Of a DNA stretch of 6,692 bases, positions 1 through 4,093 are shown in pieces (position 1 is the stretch's first letter; every line of letters starts with the position of its first letter). The DNA is taken from the NCBI RefSeq assembly GCF_938029485.1, contig NZ_CALHGC010000170.1:1-6692 (forward strand), read 5' to 3'. The translations under genes were made by a program, and so were the position numbers. Source of the stretch: an uncultured Treponema sp. GTDB lineage: Bacteria > Spirochaetota > Spirochaetia > Treponematales > Treponemataceae. Under the pieces are notes generated by a model. That model was given only the letters and a program-made list of their open reading frames with translations, made no database searches and was not told the origin of the DNA.

Positions 1-375
1 AAAAAAGCGCATCATCATACACAGCATAATCAGGATAGATTTGGGAACGCGCAGGTTTTGCCAGCTTGCCATCAGCCTGCTCGGATTGCTTGTTGCGATA
101 GCGGCGGCAAACATCACCAGCGGGATTGACCGTGCAAAGGTGTGCAGGATGACATACAGCAGCGCTGTATGCGGTGCACAAAGAAAGCTGAGCGCCTGCA
201 ATATACAATAGAAGAGACACAAGCGCCCCGCCGTCCGCACCTCTTTTGCCTGCCATAGATAGCAGCTTGCCAGAAGACACAGCAGGTGCATTTGCCCGAG
301 CCGTTCATATAAAAACCAAACGACGGCGGCGCAGAGCGTAACGGCAAGGTGAGTCCGAGGATCGAGATTCCGCAC
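1..375 (-). CDS. EcfT/CbiQ-like transmembrane coupling component of an ECF transporter (partial, C-terminus off the window)
   Basis: Reading the minus strand just past the stop of the S-component gene gives an uninterrupted frame of 125 codons running off the left edge. It starts at GTG (375-373), two codons after the in-frame TAA (381-379), so the start cannot lie further upstream; no clear Shine-Dalgarno is visible, which suggests termination-reinitiation. The product opens VRNLDPRTHLAV, has hydrophobic helices, and contains FARSIPLVMF followed by TSNPSRLMASWQNLRVPKS and then a hydrophobic stretch ending MMMRFF. That arrangement (LDPRTKL-like N-terminus; TS-P-L-xA-W..L.VP-- then helix ending RF) is characteristic of CbiQ/EcfT proteins, which sit in the inner membrane and couple ATPase subunits to a substrate-binding S component. 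ATPase genes would be expected further along the minus strand. The substrate cannot be told. The family assignment is fairly firm. Confidence 0.8.
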   Translation of the reverse strand, partial: MRNLDPRTHLAVTLCAAVVWFLYERLGQMHLLCLLASCYLWQAKEVRTAGRLCLFYCILQALSFLCAPHTALLYVILHTFARSIPLVMFAAAIATSNPSRLMASWQNLRVPKSILIMLCMMMRFF

Positions 376-378
376 GGC

Positions 379-996
379 TTACGCTAACTTTGCTTTTTTG
401 ATGTGCTTTTTGAAAAACAGCATACCTGCCCAAAAACCTAAAGCTGCAAGTGCTGCCGAAATCAACCCGATGAGCAGCATCATATCGACCGAACCGTAGA
501 AGCGGATCAGCGTTTGCTTCCCTTCTTCGGTATATGAATCGCCCAAACTTTTTAAGTACTGCTCCTTAAAAAAGAACAGCGGAATTGAACTGCCCCATGC
601 GTACAGCGTCCAATACACCACATACCCGATGCCGTTCCGCAGCGGATTTTTATAAGCAGCATCCCCCAGCATCACCAGCTCACAAATCACTCCGACAGCA
701 AGCATCACTGCCGAAAACCACACCGATCCGAACACAGCCATCATCAAACCGCAAAAAACAGCCGTGATAAAAAACGTTCCATGCTTTGCGGTTTTGTTGG
801 ACATCACGATGTACAGTGGCGCGCAGAAAAAAGCCATAACCCCGACATAAAAAAGGTAATCGAGCGCAGGCGTTGCGGCAACCGTCATAATCATCTTGAC
901 AATCACCATGATAACCAACATCGCGATATTAAAAATCGAAAGCGTGATAATATCCTTTAACCGCAGCCGAGTCGCCCCTTCCGTTTTTGCTTCCAT
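379..996 (-). CDS. Trep_Strep-family integral membrane protein, probable ECF transporter S component
   Basis: This gene encodes a 205-residue, strongly hydrophobic protein with about six predicted membrane helices: near residues 15-37, after PALDYLFYVG, around FFITAVFCGLMM, VWFSAVMLAVGVICELV, VVYWTLYAWGSSIPLFFF, and a C-terminal LLIGLISAALAALGFWAG, ending in a basic tail KKHIKKAKLA. Size and pattern match the Trep_Strep membrane family found in treponemes and streptococci, treated as substrate-specific (S) components of energy-coupling factor transporters. The next gene, two codons beyond the stop in the same reading phase, is EcfT-like, which supports this. The ATG at 996-994 was chosen over an upstream ATG at 1029 because AAGGAG lies at 1010-1005, about 8 nt before it, inside what would be coding sequence from the longer start. 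The substrate is unknown. Confidence 0.82.
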   Translation of the reverse strand: MEAKTEGATRLRLKDIITLSIFNIAMLVIMVIVKMIMTVAATPALDYLFYVGVMAFFCAPLYIVMSNKTAKHGTFFITAVFCGLMMAVFGSVWFSAVMLAVGVICELVMLGDAAYKNPLRNGIGYVVYWTLYAWGSSIPLFFFKEQYLKSLGDSYTEEGKQTLIRFYGSVDMMLLIGLISAALAALGFWAGMLFFKKHIKKAKLA

Positions 997-1054
997 GATA
1001 GTATCTCCTTTTTGTATCAATAGCTCCATCTCATAACTGCCGGAACTGTTATTC

Positions 1055-1074
1055 GAGTTAGTAGCTGCTAACTC
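1055..1074. promoter_or_regulatory. 20-bp near-perfect palindrome, candidate operator
   Basis: The sequence GAGTTAG-TAGCTG-CTAACTC is an inverted repeat with 7-bp outer arms, and the inner AGCT is also self-complementary, leaving a single mismatched pair. It lies 59 nt upstream of the S-component start and about 40 nt before the brnT remnant, in a non-coding gap between divergent genes. Its form and position suit a dimeric repressor of the TetR or MarR kind. A TTGACG -35-like hexamer for the minus strand lies at 1095-1090, but no convincing -10 accompanies it. The palindrome is seen directly; its role as an operator is inferred. Confidence 0.45.
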
Positions 1075-1111
1075 ATGAAAATACTATAGCGTCAACAGGA
1101 TTGTTCTTTCC

Positions 1112-1342
1112 ACTCCATTACGCCGAAACCTATCCGAAAAGCCGGAAAGTTTTGAAATGCGGTACTTATTCCGATGTCTTCGTCATGTATGATATTGACA
1201 AATAGTGTAATACAATTTAGCATTACACAGTGTATATACGAATAGGTGCGGAAACATACGGCTGATTTCCGCACGTAAAGCGAGTGGCAAGGAGCGGGAC
1301 ATTTATTATGACAGACTTAGAGCAATTTATAACAGCTTGTGA
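1112..1342 (+). pseudogene. brnT: Decayed brnT toxin gene
   Basis: BrnT toxins are small RelE-like ribonucleases encoded just upstream of, and overlapping, brnA. Here one frame reads VYTNRCGNIR followed by LISARKASGKERDIYYD and then a stop at 1340-1342, which is the conserved BrnT C-terminus (YTYRG..IRIISARKA..KER..Y). In the same frame upstream lies RRNLSEKPESFEM...RHV (about 1124-1189), resembling the N-terminal N..K-H-x-x-SFE-x-A region. Between the two halves the frame is broken by TGA (1190-1192), TGA (1196-1198) and TAA (1208-1210), and the middle block normally rich in acidic residues (DxxHS..EDR) is missing. No usable start codon is seen. The C-terminal match is clear; the N-terminal match is suggestive. 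The toxin is therefore predicted to be non-functional. Confidence 0.65.
1195..1228 (+). promoter_or_regulatory. Candidate brnA promoter with inverted repeat over the -10
   Basis: TTGACA (1195-1200) and TAGCAT (1218-1223) are separated by 17 bp. An inverted repeat GTGTAAT-N10-ATTACAC (1205-1228) covers the spacer and -10, where a ribbon-helix-helix repressor would bind to shut off its own gene. BrnA proteins are known autorepressors. The site lies inside the remains of brnT, so if real it would be a promoter that now serves brnA alone, and it could also be chance. Confidence 0.45.
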
Positions 1343-1583
1343 AGCCCATGCGGTTCCTGATGACGAAATAGATTTTTCCGATATTCCGGAGTTGACCGGC
1401 GATCAGATAACGCAGATAAGGCCGAGCCATCTTGTTAATAAAGCAATGTGGAAACCGCAAAAAAGGGTATTAAGTATCAGGATTGATGCGGATTTACTCG
1501 AAGCGCTCAAAGCGAGCGGTAAGGGATGGCAAACGCGGCTCAATGACTGGATTAGAAACGGCGTTACCTCCCATTACTTTTAA
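1308..1583 (+). CDS. brnA: BrnA-family antitoxin (orphaned from its toxin)
   Basis: This gene encodes a 91-residue protein with the two hallmarks of BrnA antitoxins: an acidic IDFSDIPELT segment in the first third and a C-terminal ribbon-helix-helix domain, KRVLSIRIDADLLEALKASG then KGWQTRLNDWIRNGV. BrnA binds the BrnT ribonuclease and represses its own promoter. The ATG at 1308 was chosen because AAGGAG lies at 1289-1294 (a rather long 13-nt gap); a GTG at 1284 in the same frame would add eight residues but has no good ribosome binding site. The start overlaps the tail of the brnT remnant in another frame, as in intact brnTA operons. The reading frame is undamaged although the toxin gene is broken. 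Its stop overlaps by 4 bp the stop of the convergent AraC-type gene. Confidence 0.85.
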   Translation: MTDLEQFITACEAHAVPDDEIDFSDIPELTGDQITQIRPSHLVNKAMWKPQKRVLSIRIDADLLEALKASGKGWQTRLNDWIRNGVTSHYF

Positions 1584-2566
1584 TTACAAATAGCCTGCTG
1601 CCGATATTCCCTCGGCGGGCAACCGAACATCGTTTTAAAAGCGGAGGAGAACTTATTCGGATTTTCGTATCCGACCGATGCGGCAATGTCCGTGATTGAT
1701 TGGTCGGTATCACGTAAGAGCTGCGCCGCTTTTTGCATCTTATATTCTTTTTGAAAAGCATGAATCGGTTTGCCGTATACCGCCTTAAAACAGTCTTTCA
1801 TCATCGTTAAACTTATACCGTATTTTTGAGATAGGCCTTTCAGCCGCAGCTTCCCGTTCCGGTTTTCCGTAATATCCGCTTTAATCGCTTTGATCTTTTT
1901 TATATATGCGCCCGAAAAGCAGACATGTTCCGCTGCTTGCTCTTGCGATTCATAATGCTGCAATAAAAACAGCAGTTCTAAAACTTTAAGTTGTAGATAC
2001 GCCTTTGTTTCATCAGGAGAATAGCAGAGACTTTGCGATGCGTTATATAATTCGGTAAATACACGGAGCAATATGTCCGGTGTTTTGAATACTGCGCATC
2101 GGTTATCGGGACAGAGCTTTTTCAGCATTGCCGGTAAATCGAAAGCCATACAGGCGATTACGGTTTGAAAAACCTTACCCGCTTTTTTTAGATCGATAAT
2201 GAGCGTACAGCCCGTGTAATACCCTAACGGAAAATACGGTTTTTCGGTTTGCGCTTCCAAAATACCGACGGCGCAATCACCTTCTCCAATATAGGTAAAA
2301 TAGCCGCTCTTATATTCGCATTCAAACCGCCCCGATTTACAATACGCTATTTCGATAACATCGGGCGCCGAATGTTTCCGATAATCGCACGTAGCTGCTT
2401 CAAAAGTTGTCAGCGCGTAATCGATTCCCGGAAACAAATGGAATACTTTCATCCGCCCGTTCGGCGTGTCGCAGTTGATTGCATACTCGGTTACCGAATC
2501 GGCAATATCTACAATCGCAGCGCCCGTCCCATACCATTGCCAATCCAAACTTTTTACCGGTTTCAT
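1580..2566 (-). CDS. AraC-family transcriptional regulator
   Basis: This gene encodes a 328-residue protein. The last ~95 residues form a classical AraC/XylS DNA-binding domain with two helix-turn-helix units: LKGLSQKYGISLTMMKDCF (about 243-260), the linker YGKPIHAFQKEYKMQKAAQLL, and SITDIAASVGYENPNKFSSA (about 290-309), closing with FGCPPREYRQQ. The N-terminal ~200 residues contain a beta-rich stretch (about 60-105, IEIAYCKSGRFECEYK...) of the kind found in cupin-like ligand-sensing domains; the ligand is unknown. AAGGTG lies 5 nt before the ATG at 2566-2564. It is divergent from the EamA-type transporter gene 180 bp away, so that gene is a plausible target, and the ECF transporter genes beyond brnA are another. 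The stop TAA overlaps the brnA stop, leaving no room for a terminator between the convergent genes. Confidence 0.9.
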   Translation of the reverse strand: MKPVKSLDWQWYGTGAAIVDIADSVTEYAINCDTPNGRMKVFHLFPGIDYALTTFEAATCDYRKHSAPDVIEIAYCKSGRFECEYKSGYFTYIGEGDCAVGILEAQTEKPYFPLGYYTGCTLIIDLKKAGKVFQTVIACMAFDLPAMLKKLCPDNRCAVFKTPDILLRVFTELYNASQSLCYSPDETKAYLQLKVLELLFLLQHYESQEQAAEHVCFSGAYIKKIKAIKADITENRNGKLRLKGLSQKYGISLTMMKDCFKAVYGKPIHAFQKEYKMQKAAQLLRDTDQSITDIAASVGYENPNKFSSAFKTMFGCPPREYRQQAICN

Positions 2567-2587
2567 CTTTCACCTTCTTATTCAAAA

Positions 2588-2616
2588 AAGATATATCATG
2601 TATATCTGTATGTCAA
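2588..2616 (-). promoter_or_regulatory. Candidate promoter of the AraC-family gene
   Basis: On the minus strand a perfect TTGACA (2616-2611) is followed after 17 bp by TATCTT (2593-2588), with an alternative TATATC (2595-2590) at 15 bp. The start codon lies about 22 nt further on, giving a short leader with the ribosome binding site AAGGTG. Confidence 0.5.
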
Positions 2617-2691
2617 TGAAAGTGGTATTCTGTGGCATTGCGACTTAAAAGATTTTTGCTACGTTTGCGCCGTAACATTCGGAATAAAATC

Positions 2692-2720
2692 TGGTAATCG
2701 GATTACTTTCGCAGTATAAT
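2692..2720 (+). promoter_or_regulatory. Candidate promoter of the EamA-type gene with a palindromic operator
   Basis: A perfect TATAAT (2715-2720) lies 26 nt before the start codon. The -35 at 17-bp spacing (TGGTAA, 2692-2697) is weak, as at many activated or repressed promoters. A perfect 13-bp palindrome, GTAATC-G-GATTAC (2694-2706), sits directly on this -35, a typical position for a regulator site. The divergent AraC-family gene or another regulator could use it; which one does is not shown. Confidence 0.5.
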
Positions 2721-2746
2721 ACACATCATCTAAGGAGCGTAGAAAA

Positions 2747-3163
2747 ATGATGTGGGCGGTTTTCGCACTCTTATCCGCTGTATTTGCAGCGCTTACTTCT
2801 ATTTTGGCAAAGGTCGGAATTGAAGGGGTAAACTCAAATTTGGCGACAGCGTTGCGGACGGTTGTTGTGTTGGCAATGGCGTGGGGCATGGTGTTTCTGA
2901 CCGGTGCTCAACACGGAATAGTAAACATCAGCAGGAAAAGCTGGGTGTTTTTGATCCTTTCGGGTCTTGCAACAGGCGCTTCGTGGCTGTGTTATTACAA
3001 GGCGTTGCAGCTTGGCGAAGCGTCCAAAGTGGTTCCTATCGATAAATTAAGCGTAGTCATCACATTAATTTTAGCAGTGATTTTCCTCCACGAGAATATC
3101 ACTGCAAAATCGGTAATCGGTTCGCTGCTGATTACGGCAGGCACACTGTGCATGGTGTTATAA
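2747..3163 (+). CDS. Half-size EamA/DMT-superfamily transporter
   Basis: This gene encodes a 138-residue membrane protein with about five helices, equivalent to a single EamA repeat; larger family members carry two. Typical features are the N-terminal WAVFALLSAVFAALTSILAK, the central FLILSGLATGASWLCYYKAL followed by QLGEASKVVPIDKLSVV, and FLHE before the last helix. This matches the short DMT-type proteins (COG2510-like) that are thought to work as antiparallel dimers exporting small metabolites; the substrate is unknown. AAGGAG (2732-2737) stands 9 nt before the ATG at 2747; a second ATG follows directly at 2750. The gene is monocistronic, with a probable hairpin terminator directly after the stop and a divergently transcribed AraC-type regulator upstream. 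Confidence 0.85.
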   Translation: MMWAVFALLSAVFAALTSILAKVGIEGVNSNLATALRTVVVLAMAWGMVFLTGAQHGIVNISRKSWVFLILSGLATGASWLCYYKALQLGEASKVVPIDKLSVVITLILAVIFLHENITAKSVIGSLLITAGTLCMVL

Positions 3164-3165
3164 GT

Positions 3166-3200
3166 GGGGCAAAAGGTTTTCCCCTTAACCGATTATCCTT
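3166..3200 (+). terminator. Possible terminator of the EamA-type gene
   Basis: GGGG (3166-3169) and CCCC (3181-3184) can pair across an A-run/T-run inner stem with one bulged C, two bases after the stop codon. The following DNA is pyrimidine-rich (TCCTTTCCCTT) but is not a clean T tract, so termination is only likely. Confidence 0.4.
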
Positions 3201-3288
3201 TCCCTTATTTTTACCTATAATTTATTGGTTGAAGACGGAGAACTGAGGCGAGTAGGAACAGTAAAGCGTATCTGCTATTATCGGTTAA
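3185..3288. repeat. Widely spaced inverted repeat of unknown role
   Basis: TTAACCGAT (3185-3193) recurs inverted as ATCGGTTAA (3280-3288), with partial pairing continuing on both sides (CC-TTAACCGAT-AT). The pair encloses 86 bp without any reading frame that looks coding. It lies where the left edge of the mazEF cassette must be. It may be the ends of a small miniature element, a decayed recombination site, or chance; it lacks the bulged stem and consensus core of the two attC sites in this window. Confidence 0.3.
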
Positions 3289-3307
3289 TGGAGAGGTAAA
3301 GTGATAT

Positions 3308-3333
3308 AATAAAAATCAAGCGTGATTTTTATT
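3308..3333. terminator. AT-rich hairpin just upstream of the mazE promoter
   Basis: An 11-bp perfect stem, AATAAAAATCA (3308-3318) with TGATTTTTATT (3323-3333), closes a 4-nt AGCG loop. A-rich 5' arms and T-rich 3' arms on both strands resemble a bidirectional but GC-poor terminator. It ends 4 nt before the -35 of the mazE promoter and could insulate mazEF from upstream transcription. Function is inferred. Confidence 0.4.
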
Positions 3334-3337
3334 TCCC

Positions 3338-3367
3338 TTGACGATTTGGTATATATATTGTATATAC
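3338..3367 (+). promoter_or_regulatory. mazEF promoter with autoregulatory-type operator
   Basis: TTGACG (3338-3343) is followed after 17 bp by TATATA (3361-3366; TATACT at 3363-3368 is an alternative). An inverted repeat GTATATA-TATTG-TATATAC (3349-3367) spans the spacer and -10. MazE antitoxins and MazE-MazF complexes repress their own operon by binding palindromes overlapping the promoter, so this is the expected operator. The ATG of mazE follows 20 nt downstream. Confidence 0.6.
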
Positions 3368-3386
3368 TACATTTACGGAGGATATT

Positions 3387-3620
3387 ATGCAAGCAGTAGT
3401 TCAGAAATGGGGGAATAGTCTTGGGCTTAGAATTCCGTCACTTTGGGCAAAAGATAATAATATTAAAAATGGAAGTAAAATAGAAATAATTGCCGAAAGA
3501 GGGAAAATGATAATTCTTCCTCAGAAAAAATCACTTGAAGATTTTATGAATCTTGTTACAGATCAGAATCTCCATTCAGAAATAAACACTTTTGAAGCAG
3601 TAGGAAAAGAAGAATGGTAA
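3387..3620 (+). CDS. mazE: MazE-type antitoxin
   Basis: This gene encodes a 77-residue protein opening MQAVVQKWGNSLGLRIPS, the diagnostic start of MazE-family swapped-hairpin (AbrB/SpoVT-like) DNA-binding domains, with a second strand region NGSKIEIIAERGKMIILP. The C-terminal ~30 residues are acidic and probably flexible, as in the MazF-neutralising tails of the family. It should bind MazF, block its ribonuclease activity and repress the operon. GGAGG (3377-3381) lies 5 nt before the ATG. The stop codon overlaps the start of mazF. This gene and the next are visibly more AT-rich than eamA and araC on the left, in line with acquisition on a cassette. Confidence 0.92.
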   Translation: MQAVVQKWGNSLGLRIPSLWAKDNNIKNGSKIEIIAERGKMIILPQKKSLEDFMNLVTDQNLHSEINTFEAVGKEEW

Positions 3621-3952
3621 TGAGCGGTTTTATTCCTGAAAAAGGAGATTTAGTTTGGTTGGAATTTAATCCGCAAGCAGGACATGAACAACAGGGGCAT
3701 AGACCGGCGATTTGTGTTTCTCAAAAATTATATAATCAAAAAACAGGATTGGCTTTGTTTTGTCCAATTACAAGTCACATAAAAGGCTATCCATTTGAAG
3801 TAGTGTTAAATAGTCATTCAATAAAAGGTTGTATTTTAAGTGATCAGATAAAAAACTTGGATTATGTTCAAAGAAAATGCAGTTTTATAGAAAAAGCTTC
3901 AGAAGATGAAATAAATTCTGTAGTCGATAATATAAAATTGATGCTTAAATAA
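3614..3952 (+). CDS. mazF: MazF-type mRNA interferase toxin
   Basis: This gene encodes a 112-residue protein with the complete MazF/PemK pattern: IPEKGDLVWLEFNPQAGHEQ, then GHRPAICVSQ (catalytic-region arginine), LYNQKTGLALFCPITS (conserved threonine), KGYPFEVVL, GCILSDQIKNLDY and a C-terminal helix. Family members cleave single-stranded mRNA at short motifs and arrest translation; the specificity of this one cannot be read from the sequence. No key segment is missing, so it should be active. Two starts are possible: ATG at 3614, which overlaps mazE by 7 bp, and ATG at 3620, where the A of the mazE TAA is shared; either couples toxin translation to antitoxin translation. The gene ends 5 nt before attC1, as expected for a compact integron cassette. 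Confidence 0.92.
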   Translation: MVMSGFIPEKGDLVWLEFNPQAGHEQQGHRPAICVSQKLYNQKTGLALFCPITSHIKGYPFEVVLNSHSIKGCILSDQIKNLDYVQRKCSFIEKASEDEINSVVDNIKLMLK

Positions 3953-3957
3953 TGGAC

Positions 3958-4020
3958 ACATAACACCCGCTTCAACCTGACATTGCCTTTACAGCAATGC
4001 AGGTTAAGTGGTAGTTAGAC
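3958..4020 (+). repeat. attC: Integron attC recombination site (attC1)
   Basis: R'' ACATAAC (3958-3964) and R' GTTAGAC (4014-4020, a perfect GTTRRRY core) enclose a long imperfect hairpin. AACCTG-A-CATTGC (3974-3986) pairs with GCAATGCAGGTT (3994-4005) leaving A3980 unpaired. CTT (3970-3972) pairs with AAG (4006-4008) leaving C3973 unpaired. On the bottom strand these unpaired bases are T and G, the two extrahelical bases that integron integrases recognise. The loop is 7 nt. The first 27 bases from 3961 are identical to those of attC2. Crossover is expected between G4014 and T4015. Confidence 0.85.
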
Positions 4021-4023
4021 AGA

Positions 4024-4042
4024 CAGTTGCTATACGCAACTG
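4024..4042 (+). promoter_or_regulatory. Leader hairpin at the start of the chemoreceptor cassette
   Basis: A perfect 7-bp stem CAGTTGC / GCAACTG closes a 5-nt loop TATAC, starting 10 nt after the crossover G and 52 nt before the gene. No T tract follows, so it is not a standard terminator. A TATAAG (4063-4068) downstream could be a -10, but no good -35 accompanies it. Confidence 0.4.
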
Positions 4043-4093
4043 CTTAACCATCTCTTCGACCGTATAAGTAACAGCAGAAAGAGGAGTATAAGG

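Larger units (their letters stand above)
3164..4014 (+). mobile_element. Probable mazEF integron gene cassette (left edge unresolved)
   Basis: The right end is fixed by the attC1 crossover after G4014. The left junction is not identified: attC1's R'' box, ACATAAC, predicts a cassette beginning TTATGT, and that hexamer was not found between eamA and mazE. The nearest core-like sequence is GTTATAA at 3157-3163, the end of eamA, which pairs with R'' at five of seven positions. The left coordinate given is therefore only the end of the neighbouring gene. Toxin-antitoxin pairs are common cargo of chromosomal integrons, where they are thought to stabilise arrays. Confidence 0.5.

Noticed and set aside
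114..347. Minus-strand open frame of 77 codons near the left edge
   Set aside because: Another minus-strand frame through the same DNA is open over all 375 bases and encodes a clear EcfT-like protein, so this one is an overlapping shadow.
1092..1274. Minus-strand open frame of 60 codons opposite the brnT remnant
   Set aside because: It has no ribosome binding site and no family resemblance, and the plus strand of the same DNA carries recognisable BrnT residues; it is a by-product of the pseudogene sequence.
2249..2719. Plus-strand open frame of 156 codons opposite the AraC-type gene and its promoter
   Set aside because: It covers the N-terminal third of a convincing AraC-family gene and the intergenic promoter region, has a biased residue content and no domain; it is treated as a shadow.
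3958..3994. Reading the attC1/attC2 repeat as two copies of an insertion-sequence end or a CRISPR repeat
   Set aside because: There are only two copies about 2 kb apart with a whole gene between, both lie directly after stop codons in the same orientation, and no transposase or cas gene is present; the bulged stem and GTTRRRY core fit attC much better.
4059..4068. A sigma-28-type flagellar promoter before the chemoreceptor (ACCGTATAAG)
   Set aside because: It only loosely resembles the GCCGATAA -10 and no TAAA box lies at the proper distance, so it cannot be supported.
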